Source of the DNA: Sepioteuthis lessoniana
Taxonomy: Eukaryota; Mollusca; Cephalopoda; Myopsida; Loliginidae
NCBI GenBank assembly: GCA_963585895.1
Contig: OY757939.1
Location: 56,808,509-56,872,508 of the forward strand
Length of the DNA: 64,000 bases
Direction: 5' to 3'
The notes under the pieces were generated by a model. That model was given only the letters and a program-made list of their open reading frames with translations. It was not told the DNA's origin and did no database searches. A program made the translations under genes and the position numbers. This document shows positions 21,687 to 31,244 of this stretch, one piece after another (position 1 is the stretch's first letter; every line of letters starts with the position of its first letter).

Positions 21687-22555
21687 AGCGTACTTAGCGT
21701 AACGGTTATCCTTATTAGAAATGAGATCGTCGATCTGGGTTTAAATCCTTGAGGAAACTGATCGTATTTCATTACACACTAATGCGCATTTGAAAAGACG
21801 TGTATTCATTTGTTCTTCTCCTAACTGTGGGTAAATAGTGGTGTAACATATTGACCCTCGACCGAGCCGTCAATCAAGAGATAGACCTGTAAAAATAAGC
21901 GGAAAAACAGTGGAAGCAGATGGACGTCAAACAAAAATATAACCAGGACACAGAGGGCTTGAGTCAGTTGGAGTTGGAGTCAGTTGGAGACAAGGTGCCG
22001 AATTGAGAGCCAGCGGCTGACAGAGGGCTTTGGGCCCTCAGTGACCCACGGTTGAGCAACCCCAGCCAAGATGAGGAAGAAGTGTTGCTACGGTTAGAAG
22101 AACTTGGGTCAATATATAGCAGTCTGTCCCCGTCTCCAACTCACCTCTCACACACAACCAACACCAACCCTTTCGAGAATAAAGAATGAGAGATATATTT
22201 TTATAAAGAAGTGTGTTCGTTCCTTCATTGAAGTTCTTCATTATGTTTGATTATGTTCTGCATATATTTGTATATGTATGTAGCTATACAATAGTTGGTC
22301 AGACTGGTTTCTTTTATCTTGGTTAGACAATTAGTCAAAATGAAGGAAAACTCCGAATTTGGAAAGGTGCGTATCTATCTGTTTTCCCTCTAGGTGTGGG
22401 TAAATTGTGGGACAGTTTGGGTTCTTAAGTCTTGGTGAGGCAACTAGTCAAAAAGAAGGAAAACTCCTAATTCAAACCAGCTGCACACCGCTTAAAAATT
22501 GACCTTATGTCACATCCTGTCTGTGAGAAAGGGGTTGGGTAAATACATACTAAGT
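21687..22555 (+). mobile_element. SINE family T, interrupted by LTR-B
   Basis: The diverged head (TAGCGTAACGGTTATCC, GGGTTTAAATCCTTG) and middle (CTGTGGGTAAATAGT) lie left of the LTR. The T end (TCAGACTGG, TTAGACAATTAGTC, GGAAAACTCC) lies right of it, with a further partial duplicate of the end part up to about 22555. Confidence 0.5.
21842..22292 (+). mobile_element. Solo LTR, family LTR-B
   Basis: It starts TGTAACATATTGACCCTCGA and carries GAGCCGTCAATCAAGAGAT, CAGCGGCTGACAGAGGGCTT, AATAAAGAATGAGAG, TTTTTATAAAGAAGTGTG, ending TAGCTATACAAT. AGTGG on the left and AGTTGG on the right suggest a short degenerate TSD. It lies inside a T SINE. Confidence 0.65.
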
Positions 22556-22675
22556 ATCAGGTAGGTAAAAAAACTCTCGTCCTCGGATGGAATTGCACCA
22601 GATTAAGCGCAGAAAACAACAGTAATACTAGTAGCTGTCGATAGCCTTATACTCGTTTGCAATAAACTTTGCAAA

Positions 22676-22700
22676 AAAAACAAACAAACAAACAAAAATT
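22676..22700. repeat. (CAAA)n tract
   Basis: Short A-rich microsatellite directly downstream of the stop codon of the minus-strand exon candidate. Confidence 0.8.
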
Positions 22701-22701
22701 C

Positions 22702-22861
22702 TTACAAGTTGGAGATTTTTGTCCATTTGATTGTACGTCCCTTTATATTTGGTTCGACATGAGCTGTTCCACCGCCATAAAAATTGCTAATTACACCGTC
22801 TGAATCACCGTAGGGGTAGTCTCTGCGCATGCGTGATTCGTATTGAACAGTTTGTTGTGAA
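22702..22861 (-). CDS. Candidate 3'-terminal coding exon, unidentified protein
   Basis: I do not recognise the protein. On the minus strand one frame is open for 52 codons and ends in TAA at 22704-22702; the other five frames all carry stops. The product is polar and glycine/tyrosine-rich: it contains RRDYPYGDSDG, NFYGGGTAHVEPN and ends KWTKISNL. First codon positions are rich in G (about 15 of 52), as in real coding DNA. A splice acceptor CTCATCTGATACAG precedes it (AG at 22863-22862), so the first base completes a split codon (phase 2). The next upstream sequence has a stop in frame, so the exon must begin at or near this acceptor. The phase fits the minus-strand exon candidates 39522-39602 and 58483-58593. 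The region is single-copy within the window. The polypyrimidine tract is weak, and a long A-run lies upstream on this strand. Confidence 0.5.
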
Positions 22862-23179
22862 CTGTATCAGATGAGAGGCTTTTTTTTTTTTTTACTTTTT
22901 TAAACATTTTTCTTTAAAAATTTTTCTTTTAGTTTATTTATTCGTAAAAGATTTCATTGTAACAATTTCTTTTTTCTATTTCATATCATATATTTTATTA
23001 ATATTTGTGTTTTCTTTCCTTCCTTCCTTCCTTCCTTCCTTTGTAGGCCATACATGGTCAATTGTTTTTTTCATCCTCTATTTTTCTGAACTCTTTCCAT
23101 ATTTTCTTCATCAGCCACTTTATTTATCAATATATTTACTTGCTTTTTTTCTTCATTCATTCGTTCATTGATTCATTCA
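22862..23179. other. T-rich low-complexity sequence
   Basis: Poly-T runs and a short (CTTC)n at about 23017-23041. Nothing else seen. Confidence 0.5.
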
Positions 23180-23239
23180 GTTCTTTCTTTCTTTCTTTCT
23201 TTCTTTGTTAATTATTTTGTTATTTCTTCGATCAGCGTT

Positions 23240-23279
<40 letters not shown>

Positions 23280-23429
23280 TCACATTTACATTCTTCGTTG
23301 TTACATTTTTTGATCATTCTTTTATATTTAGTGTACACATCTTTCTTTTCTTTCTCTTACTTTTTTGCTTTTTCATTTTTCCTTTTCTTTCTAATTTTGA
23401 CTTTCTTTTTTATTCACCATTTTTTAAAT
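23180..23429. repeat. (TTTC)n microsatellite and T-rich sequence
   Basis: TTTC runs at 23183-23204 and 23240-23280 continue as T-rich low-complexity DNA. Overlapping Phe/Ser-rich open frames on the plus strand are artefacts. Confidence 0.75.
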
Positions 23430-23594
23430 TCATTTTCTGGGAAATTTCCGCCATTTTCTTTTCTTATTGACCATTCGATCAGCGTCGAATCTTGAAACTA
23501 TCGGAAACAGATGGCGCGAATCTGCCGCCAAAAGCGATAATATTATCGCCATCGTAAACATTACTGCAAATGGTACGGCTGTATCCCGTTCTTC
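23430..23594 (-). CDS. Candidate exon, unidentified (two competing frames)
   Basis: The minus strand has a good acceptor, GATCTTTTGCCTGTAG, just before 23594. Two frames are open after it. One reads RTGYSRTICSNVYDGDNIIA then FGGRFAPSVSDSFKIRR and stops at TGA (about 23482); its codons follow an RNY pattern strongly, and DNIIAFGGR loosely recalls a kelch blade, though that is only a faint likeness. The other contains an ATG at 23561 and reads MFTMAIILSLLAADS, like a signal peptide, stopping at 23430. No good splice donor is seen. The phase of the first frame (two bases) does not match the other minus-strand candidates. It may be an alternative terminal exon, another gene or chance. Confidence 0.3.
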   Translation of the reverse strand, partial: EERDTAVPFAVMFTMAIILSLLAADSRHLFPIVSRFDADRMVNKKRKWRKFPRK

Positions 23595-23751
23595 CTACAG
23601 GCAAAAGATCAACATAAACTGTTTCTCTTACAAAACCAACAATTGATGGGGCAAGTACTATTCCTCATATGATAAAGATGTTTAAAATACAATTTTCTTA
23701 AATTGCTATCAGATTGGTTGGTTGAAGAAACAAGAAAGGATTAAACTTTTA
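23595..23751. other. Unassigned spacer
   Basis: No feature recognised. Confidence 0.3.
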
Positions 23752-23938
23752 CTATTTGACCCATAGACAAGGCCCTAACAGGTATTACGATTCTGAACTG
23801 AGTGGATCTGAGAGTTATGGCAATGCAGTGGTACTCCACATTCTACAAAGGACTGAAGCCTCCCTATCATACGGTGTCGCGTCATTTCCAGCACACTCAT
23901 TGGGAGGGGGAGGTGGAGGTGGAGGTGGAGGTGTCACC
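23752..23938 (-). mobile_element. Family U head with (GGTGGA)n expansion
   Basis: The complement of the head is recognisable (CATAGACAAGGCCCTAACAGG, GTACTCCACATTC). The usual poly-G run near CACTCATTGGG has expanded to GGGAGGTGGAGGTGGAGG at 23903-23935. The head is cut by the PLE piece that follows. Confidence 0.55.
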
Positions 23939-23940
23939 CG

Positions 23941-24321
23941 TCCGGGAACCAACGCCTATAACCGTCACGGTATGTGTCGTGCTGTGTAACGGTTATAGGC
24001 GTTGGTTCCCTAAGGTTCTAAGGAGACAATCATTAGGAGGTTGCAGGTTCAATCCTGACTGCAGGCCAGTAACAATACAGAAATACTTAACACTTGTACC
24101 CGGTTATGGCTAACGGAATCAGAACAGGCGATCCCTGTGGATTCAATAAAGGACGTAGTTCGAAGTTCCGTGAAGGTTCCCAAGTTCGACAAACACCTGA
24201 AGAAGGCCGGAGGACATATCGGCCGAAACATTGTGGAAATAACATTAAAGACGAAGACAATAGTCCGAAAATCCTTAATGATAAAAATCATCAAGCTTCG
24301 TCTCAGAAATTTTGACAACTA
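23941..24321 (+). mobile_element. PLE 3' end with tRNA-like segment and 5' foldback
   Basis: From 23990 it matches the 3' part of the PLE at 1179-2226 (opposite strand there): ACGGTTATAGGCGTTGG, GCAGGTTCAATCC, ACCCGGTTATGGCTAACGG, AAGACAATAGTCCG, and the end TCAGAAATTTTGACAACTA. Its 5' end folds back: GGGAACCAACGCCTATAACC at 23945-23966 is the exact complement of the stretch near 23988-24010. Confidence 0.6.
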
Positions 24322-24561
24322 TATTTGCCAACCCCCTCCCCGCTCGGGCAAGATATGACACAAGGTCAATTTTTAAGCGGAGTTTAACAGGTTTGAATTT
24401 CGAATTTTTCTTTCTCTTAGACTAGTTGCCTGACCAAGGCTGAAGAACCTAGTCTGCCCTACTATTTTACCCATAGCTGGAGGGTGAATTATTGGATTCA
24501 TACCTTTCCGAAGGGTATTAGTGCTATGTGAAATGCCATCTGTCTCGTTCAGGATTTGAAA
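24322..24561 (-). mobile_element. SINE family T, 5'-truncated
   Basis: The complement of the T tail (CCGCTCGGGCAAGATATGAC, AAGCGGAGTTTAACAGG) and middle (CATACCTTTCCGAAGGG) is present. The head stops just inside the B-box region. Confidence 0.7.
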
Positions 24562-24742
24562 TTTTGACAACTAAGGTAATCTATACTTTAACAGCCATCA
24601 GTACCCGTTGTCATTACGTGGTCACCCATCTGAACTCTGAACTGGCTTGTCGTTACTTAACCTATTTACTTTGATTTCATAGTATGAGTCTTATCTTTTC
24701 TATCATCGCTTATGATATGAAGACAAGAAATTTCCTTTCGTT
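24562..24742. other. Unassigned spacer
   Basis: No feature recognised. Confidence 0.3.
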
Positions 24743-24988
24743 TTGGTTTGGATTCCTTTCACTTTTTAAGTGTATATTAATCTTCGTAGGTTATTTATAC
24801 TAAATCTATCTTAGTAGAATAACAGCCGTGACACTATTTAACCCAAAGCTAAGGTAGATAAGAGGGCTCACATCTTTACCTAGTGGATTAGTCCGAAATG
24901 TAAACGTAAGAGCTCGACTGGTGTTCGATCTCGCATGCTAAGATATCACTGTCCTGCTCATTAGCCACTACACTACAGAGACTCCTCT
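24743..24988 (-). mobile_element. SINE family S2, full length, diverged
   Basis: On the minus strand the head is GAGGAGTCTCTGTAGTGTAG, the B-box region GCGAGATCGAACACCAGTCG, the middle ACATTTCGGACTAATCC, and the tail a degenerate hairpin ending in AAACCAAAAC. Confidence 0.6.
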
Positions 24989-25029
24989 CTTTCGTTTTGG
25001 TCGTCAGCCTAAAACTACTTATGAAAAGC

Positions 25030-25491
25030 GAGTATAACAATGGATGTCCAGTTATGGGTTTAATAGTACCTTACCTCTATTATATATTGACCCTCAACCG
25101 AGCCGTCAATCAAGAGATGCACCTGTGTAAGTAAGCGGAAGAACAGCGGAAGCAGGTGGACGTGAAACAATGATATAACCAGGTGTTCGAGTCAGTTGGA
25201 GACAAGATGCCGAAGTGAGAGCCAGCGGCAGACAGGGGGCTTTGGGCCCTCAGTGACCCACGGCTGAGCAACCTCAGCCAAGAGAAAAAGGTTTGAGAGA
25301 TATATTTTTATAAAGAAGTGTATTCATTCGTTCATTGAAGTCGTATATTATGTTTGATTATGTTTCTGCTTATATTTATAGTTGTATATGTATTAAGGTA
25401 TACAACAACCTCTCCTGCTTTTCTAAAAAGGATAACTTTGGCATTAAATAATCCACTAAGGTTGATGTGCCATCAAATAAAGAAAACTAAC
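25030..25491 (+). mobile_element. SINE family S2, 3' part, interrupted by LTR-B
   Basis: The left part GTTATGGGTTTAATAGTACC and the right part AAGGATAACTTTGGCATTAA plus GGTTGATGTGCCATCAAATA belong to one S2 copy split by the LTR. Confidence 0.65.
25078..25407 (+). mobile_element. Solo LTR, family LTR-B, with 5-bp TSD
   Basis: ACCTC at 25073-25077 and 25408-25412 flanks it. It starts TATTATATATTGACCCTCAA (the first TG has become TA) and ends GGTATACAACA. It lacks about 100 bp found in the copy at 21842-22292. Confidence 0.7.
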
Positions 25492-25867
25492 ATTGGGCGT
25501 CGACAAATGATATAGAGGCAAAATGATATTGAGTAGGAGGAGGGAATTAAATAATTTTAGCCATTATGGCGAAGTATGGATTAACAAAGAGGTTAGAAAC
25601 CTCGGGTTTAGAGCGCCTTTCTTGTTCTCAATTACAAGTAGAGGGCGGAGCGGCCAATTAACCTGTATATTTTTACGAAGTAAATCAAGCCGTTAACATC
25701 TATGGATAGAATCAATACAGTTGTAAAAGCAAACACGTCAATAACGACTCGCATTTTGCAAACAGAAACCTGGAAATCACGGCAATATCAAGATGAATAA
25801 AGAGAATGCAATTCCAATGCTTACCAACCCCGTTCAACCCCCTTCATCTATCTATCTGATGCTCTGC

Positions 25868-25910
<43 letters not shown>

Positions 25911-26158
25911 ATTCTCCATATCTCCTGATTCTGTTAAACCAGACATGGACAACGCAGTGTGGTGTGGCGGCTTGAGGCGGGGCTGCTTTTTGCGGTAGCG
26001 CCTAATAAGAGGTACTTGGCTTGTTGTACCTCGTTAGTAGTTTCCTGTAATTAGTCGCACAAATTAAGGGTTAACTGCGATTCAATCACTAATAGATTAT
26101 GTTTCATTAGCCGAAGACTTTTATCGATCATCACAGCAACCAGCTGGTGCTATTTCAG
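25492..26158. other. Unassigned, with (TCTA)n and a hAT-like end
   Basis: A (TCTA)n tract lies at about 25866-25910. CAGACATGGACAACGCAG at 25942, followed by a GC-rich stretch (GGCGGCTTGAGGCGGGG), resembles one end of a hAT-type element, but I find no matching second end. The rest is unassigned low-copy-looking DNA. Confidence 0.3.
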
Positions 26159-26238
26159 GACCATGAACACGTTTAAAGATGGCGTTTCATTTTTCTCTTC
26201 CTTTCATGTTTACCGCATCGGTCGACAGTGGGCAGAAG
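26159..26238 (+). CDS. Candidate internal coding exon, unidentified protein
   Basis: I cannot name the product. The 80-bp stretch follows a splice acceptor (GGTGCTATTTCAG, ending 26158) and ends at GGCAGAAG/GTGCGA, a usable but not ideal donor. Only one of six frames is open throughout; it encodes 26 residues including MNTFKDGVSFFSSFHVYRIG and RQWAE. Base use is GC-richer than the flanks. It starts with one base of a split codon and ends with one base (phase 1), which fits the start of the plus-strand candidate exon at 40107-40248 (two bases). If they join, the split codon is GGA (Gly). The intron would be about 14 kb and full of repeats. An AAAGATGGCG motif inside could instead be a YY1-type site. 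Confidence 0.35.
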
Positions 26239-26630
26239 GTGCGATAATAAAACGCGCCCCTTCCTTCCGTTAAGTTACGCCATTCTGTATGCATTATCCG
26301 AGTCGTTCAAACCAAATCTTGATTTAAAAAAATTTTAGGGAAAAGGCAGGAAAATTCTTTTCCTTCGGCTAAGCTTTCATTGGTTGATTGATTGTAATGG
26401 CATGTCTACCCGTCAAGAGTTATTTTATGCTTAGAGGTTTGGGAATTGCGTTCATTATATGTTGATATTTACATTTTTCCTGTGTAGTTGTTTCTTAAGA
26501 GTTTTTTGGCCCACAGTTATATGACTTATTGATTGATTGATTAACGGGTTTCCACAGCATATCAGTCTGTCTAGGGTTATTTAATACGGAGAGGTTAGAG
26601 AATTGTTTTCGTTGTGCGTTCATCATATTT
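26239..26630. other. Unassigned, with tail-hairpin relics
   Basis: Complement relics of the tail hairpin lie at 26385-26435 and 26528-26595. Nothing else recognised. Confidence 0.35.
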
Positions 26631-26799
26631 ACCAAGTCTGCCCTACTATTTACCCATAGCTTGAGGGAGAATAATTGGACTCACACCTTTCGCAAGAGTA
26701 TTAGTGCTATTTGAGATGCAATCAGTCTCGTCCAGGATTTGAACTCGTGTTGCCGTGTCCATTTCCTACGACGATAACCATTACACCACGGGCACCTCC
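26631..26799 (-). mobile_element. SINE family T, head and middle
   Basis: On the minus strand it starts GGAGGTGCCCGTGGTGTAATGG, has the B box GAGTTCAAATCCTGG and the middle CTCTTGCGAAAGGTGTGAG, and stops at AGTAGGGCAGACTTGG. Confidence 0.75.
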
Positions 26800-26879
26800 T
26801 GTTTGTTGTGCGTTCAAATTTTAATTTTTTGTAGTTGTTACTTTTTTTTTCACTTAGTCTTATTGAATATAAATAATTT

Positions 26880-26980
26880 TTAAACAGATCTGTTTGATCC
26901 ATAGATTGGACTCTAACAGGTACTACCACTCCGGCTCAGAGTGAATCTGTGAGTAATGGCAATGAAGGGGTACTCCACAC
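26880..26980 (-). mobile_element. Family U head fragment
   Basis: The complement of CACTCTGAGCCGGAGTGGTAG and TTAGAGTCCAATCTATGG matches the end of the U head. Confidence 0.55.
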
Positions 26981-26994
26981 TGTAAGTGTAGTCT

Positions 26995-27240
26995 GAAGTT
27001 GAGTTATCTGTCTAGTTTTTAAAACTTGGAGAAATGATAAGCAAGCAAATCTATGAACAAAGTGATTCGATCCAAACGTGGTCGTAAAAACTTGAAATAT
27101 TTGGAAATCTGAGGACGAGTGGAGACCTACTAAGATCAGCCCGAATACTGAGAAGAGTCCTGGAAAGTTGAGGAGACTTGCTGTCACTCAGACAATAGTG
27201 AAAGACCATCATCTAACGCGTGTATAGAAAAAACTCACAA
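26995..27240 (+). mobile_element. R4/Dong-like LINE 3' end
   Basis: It has CTACTAAGATCAGCCCGAAT, ACTGAGAAGAGTCCTGGAAA and TGAGGAGACTTGCTGTCAC, the end block of the family at 31835-33245. The coding frame is degenerate. Confidence 0.55.
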
Positions 27241-27264
27241 TGCGTAGAATAATGATATTGTGTG

Positions 27265-27265
<1 letters not shown>

Positions 27266-27318
<53 letters not shown>
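27266..27318. repeat. (TA)n tract
   Basis: Pure AT dinucleotide run. Confidence 0.9.
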
Positions 27319-27320
<2 letters not shown>

Positions 27321-27659
27321 AGGATATCTTATTTTCTTTTTAAAATTTCCTTAGTGGGGTCAGGGGGATTTTTTCCTTATCTATTTTTACTATTCAGCCA
27401 TTCACCACCTATACTTATAGTCTGTTCTATTTGAAGCGTCTGCAAAGTTTAGTAAATTTGTTATTGAGTCTGTCACAATCGATTTGGTAGGTTTGCCAAT
27501 ATACAAAAAGTACATTATCAACTCGATACACTACTTGGTTGTTCTTCTTTTATTATCTTTTGTTATTTTGTCTGTTTTTTTTTTTTTGTTTGTTTTTTTT
27601 ATCTTCTTTATAAATATTCAATATTTCTTTATTTCTTTCGTTGTCATCTATTTATTGTC
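27319..27659. other. Unassigned T-rich sequence
   Basis: No element recognised. The open frame at 27484-27750 is a low-complexity artefact. Confidence 0.3.
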
Positions 27660-27666
27660 CGATTTT

Positions 27667-27698
<32 letters not shown>

Positions 27699-27884
27699 TG
27701 GATTAAAATATTTTCTTTCTTCCTTTCTTTTTTTTCTTTCTTTGGATTAAAATATTTTCTTTCTGCCTCTCTTTTTTTCTTTCTTTGGATTAAAATATTT
27801 TCTTTCTTCCTTTCTTTTTTTCTTTTTTTGGATTAAAATATTTTTTCTTCCTTTCTTTCTTTCTTTCTTTGGATTAAAATATTT

Positions 27885-27922
<38 letters not shown>

Positions 27923-28116
27923 TTTGGATTAAAATATTTTCTTTCTTTCTTTCTTTCTTTCTTTGGATTAAAATATTTTCTTTCGTTCTTTCTTTCTTTC
28001 TTTGGATTAAAATATTTTCTTTCTTTCTTTCTTTCTTTGGATCATATTATTTTTCTTTCTTTCTTTCTTCGGATTAAATTATTTTTCTTTCTTTCTTTCT
28101 TTGGATTAAAATATTT

Positions 28117-28152
<36 letters not shown>

Positions 28153-28305
28153 TGGATTAAAATATTTTCTTTCGTTCTTTCTTTCTTTCTTTGGATTAAA
28201 ATATTTTCTTTCTTTCTTTCTTTCTTTGGATCATATTATTTTTCTTTCTTTCTTTCTTCGGATTAAATTATTTTTCTTTCTTTCTTTCTTTGGATTAAAA
28301 TATTT

Positions 28306-28337
<32 letters not shown>

Positions 28338-28520
28338 TGGATTAAAATATTTTCTTTCTTCCTTTCTTTTTTTTCTTTCTTTGGATTAAAATATTTTCTT
28401 TCTGCCTCTCTTTTTTTCTTTCTTTGGATTAAAATATTTTCTTTCTTCCTTTCTTTTTTTCTTTTTTTGGATTAAAATATTTTTTTCTTCCTTTCTTTCT
28501 TTCTTTGGATTAAAATATTT

Positions 28521-28552
<32 letters not shown>

Positions 28553-28605
28553 TGGATTAAATTATTTTTCTTTCTTTTTTTCTTTCTTTCTTTCTTTCTT
28601 CCTTT
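27660..28605. repeat. (CTTT)n array with GGATTAAAATATTTT spacers
   Basis: Runs of CTTT alternate about 17 times with the spacer GGATTAAAATATTTT (variants GGATCATATTATTTTT, GGATTAAATTATTTTT). Two internal duplications are visible: the segment starting 27700 recurs at 28339 (offset 639) and the one starting 27965 recurs at 28154 (offset 189). Long Phe/Ser-rich frames here are artefacts. Confidence 0.85.
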
Positions 28606-29433
28606 CTGTTATATTTCATTTCCTTTAGACGAACATTCTGTATTATTTTCTTTAGTCAGATTCATTTTTTTTTTTAATTCAATCTCTTTTTTCTTTTGTT
28701 TCTTTCGTTATATTCCCTTTTCTTTCTTTTGTCGCATGTTCCACTTTCTTTCTTTCTCTCTTTCTTTCTTGTCTAATTTCTATCCAACGTTTTCCCAACG
28801 TTTTTTTTATAAATTTTTATTGTTTGTTTGTTTCTATTCTCCTTTCTTTCTTTCTTTTGTTGAATGCCCCACATACTGCTTTCTTTCTTTCTTTCTTTCT
28901 TTCTTTCACCGGTCACTTTCTCCTTCCTCTGGTCGGAAATAATTTAATCACCAACATAATAAACTACATTACATACAGTAAAACTTTTTGTCAGTTTCAT
29001 CCGATTCTTTTTCTTTTCTTTTCTGCTTTAATCTTTTCCAGACCTTTGTGAGCCATCTTGCCTCTCACTAATCTTTCTCTTGCTTGCACCCATTCAAAAA
29101 GGATGTTGAAAGTTAGCCAGCTCTTTGGCAGTGAGAAAAGTTCGAGGAACGCAGTATCTGTCTCATCCCGATTAACACCGAAAAAGATATATCTTTGAGG
29201 CTAACCACGGGAAACTTAATAAAAAGTATTTTCCTTCTTTGTAAATAATTCAACTGGGCACATTCGATAAGTCTTCTTTATGCAATAGTCAATATTGGAA
29301 AATGTTTCCGAGTTTTTATAAATTTTTTTTAGTAAATCTGTGGGATAATGTCGTTTTTAATAGCCTTCGCTGACTATATATCTGTTGGCTTTTGATATGG
29401 AGGTCTCTCCGAAAGTGATACGCTTTATTTTTC
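28606..29433. other. Unassigned, T-rich then GC-richer
   Basis: 28606-28920 continues with scattered TTTC runs. 29040-29220 is GC-richer and has open frames on both strands but no convincing pair of splice sites. Nothing else recognised. Confidence 0.3.
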
Positions 29434-29925
29434 AGCCTAGTCGGCTGGGGTTGTTGAATACACCTGCTCAGCAGAGGGGTAGGACCCCACCCCAAACCAG
29501 TGTCCTGATACTAAACAATCTGGTCGTCAGGTTTCAGTCGTTGAAATTAGGGAATGTAGAGTACCCCCTTTATTGCCATTGCTCCCAGATTCACTCTGAG
29601 TCGGAATGACAGTGTTTAATAGGGTCATATCTATGATTGAAATAGAACTGTTGACATTTAACCTGTGCGCCAAAAAAGACTTATACTAAATTAAATTGTT
29701 AGAAGTAGAACTGTTTGAACATTTAACTGTGGGAAAACTAATGACTGTCGAATTGAATTGTTAGTGATACATTGTAATATTTGAACCATTTAACTGTATG
29801 CAATCAAATGAATAATGTTGACAAGAATTATTAGTGCTAAATACCAATACTTGAAACTATTTAACTGTGTGCCTAAATTGAATTATTGTTATTACATGGT
29901 AATACTTTAAACCATTTGATCGTGT

Positions 29926-29993
<68 letters not shown>

Positions 29994-30497
29994 AAATAGG
30001 TTTTGGTATTAATTAAGCCACATTGTCATAAAACTCAAACAAACCAAATCATATATATTAATTATATATGTATAAAGAGGATTTGGCATTAAATAACCTA
30101 CAACGGTTGACATGCCATAAAACCCCACCAAACGAAATCATATATATTTAATATATATGTATAAAGAGATTTGGCATTAAATAACCTAGAATGGTTGATA
30201 TGCCATAAAAACCCAACCCAACCAAATTATATATATCTAATATATATGTATAAAGAGGATTTGGCATTAAATAACCTACAACGGTTGACATGCCATAAAA
30301 CCCCACCAAACGAAATCATATATATTTAATATATATGTATAAAGAGATTTGGCATTAAATAACCTAGAATGGTTGATATGCCATAAAAACCCAACCCAAC
30401 CAAATTATATATATCTAATATATATGTATAAAGAGGATTTGGCATGAAATATTCTACAGTGGTTGATATGCCATAAAACCAAACCAAAGCAAACCAA
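29434..30497 (+). mobile_element. Family U copy with five tandem tail units
   Basis: The head begins CCTAGTCGGCTGGGGTTGTTG. The body is interrupted by a (TA)n(TG)n tract at 29931-29992. The tail hairpin then occurs five times (about 29998, 30070, 30165, 30258 and 30435 region), separated by ATATATTTAATATATATGTATAAAGAG-type spacers. The block 30061-30237 is repeated almost exactly at 30245-30420. Confidence 0.75.
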
Positions 30498-30601
30498 TCC
30501 TTCTTTGTTTCCATGGAAACTACAACAAATACAGGAAGCAAAGTAAGATATTTCGATAGAAGAGTTTTTAAGCAGCCATTGGAAATTTCATTTGGACTTG
30601 A

Positions 30602-31215
30602 CTGTTTTCACACTAGACGGAACCTCTCTGAAACTGGTAGACAAATTCACCTACCTAGGAAGCAGTGTCTCATCAACCGAAAAAGACATCGACACGCGGC
30701 TAACGAAGGCATGGACAGCTATCGATAAGCTATTGATCATATGGAAGTCAGACCTGACCGATAAAATGAAACGCAGTTTCTTCCAAGCAGCGGTCGTGTC
30801 GATACTGCTATATGGGTGCACTACTTGGACGCTAACAAAACGGCTGGAGAAAAAGCTAGACGGCAATTACACAAGAATGCTGCGAGCAATATTGAACAAG
30901 TCCTGGAGGCAACACTCCACAAGGCACCAACTATACGGCCACCTACCTCCCATCAGGAAAACTATCTAAGTTAGACGAAACAGATACGCAGGACACTGCT
31001 GGAGAAGCAGAGACGAGCTCTTAAGAGATGTACTCATATGAACTTTCACATATGGCTGAGCAAAAGCAGGACGACCATCTCGAACATACATACAGCAGCT
31101 ATGTGAGGATACGGGATGTAGCCCTGAAGACCTCCCGGAGGCGATGAGCGATAGGGAGAAGTGGTAAGAGAGGGTCAGGGATATCCGTGCTGGTGGCACG
31201 ACATGATGATGATGC
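30602..31215 (+). mobile_element. RTE-clade LINE, 5'-truncated
   Basis: One frame is open from 30592 to 30969 and encodes the end of the RT region: FTYLGSSVSSTEKDIDTRLT, RSFFQAAVVSILLYGCTTWT and LDGNYTRMLRAILNKSWRQH. A stop at 30967 breaks the C-terminal tail, which continues in the DNA to GGTGGCACGACATGATGATG. The copy is among the best-preserved RTE ends here but lacks the catalytic part and the endonuclease. Confidence 0.8.
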
Positions 31216-31244
31216 TTATTATTTATCTACACCGTCACTGGTAG

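Noticed and set aside
22824..22840. NRF1-like GCGCATGCG regulatory site
   Set aside because: It lies inside the coding frame of the exon candidate 22702-22861 (codons CGC ATG CGC), which explains it.
24186..24245. Hammerhead ribozyme in the tRNA-containing PLE end (CTGAAGA...GGCCG...CGGCCGAAAC)
   Set aside because: Stem II and part of the core fit, but the position that must not be G is G, and stems I and III do not close. At most a dead relic.
29060..29220. Exon candidates on either strand
   Set aside because: Frames are open on both strands and the donor-like sites are poor.
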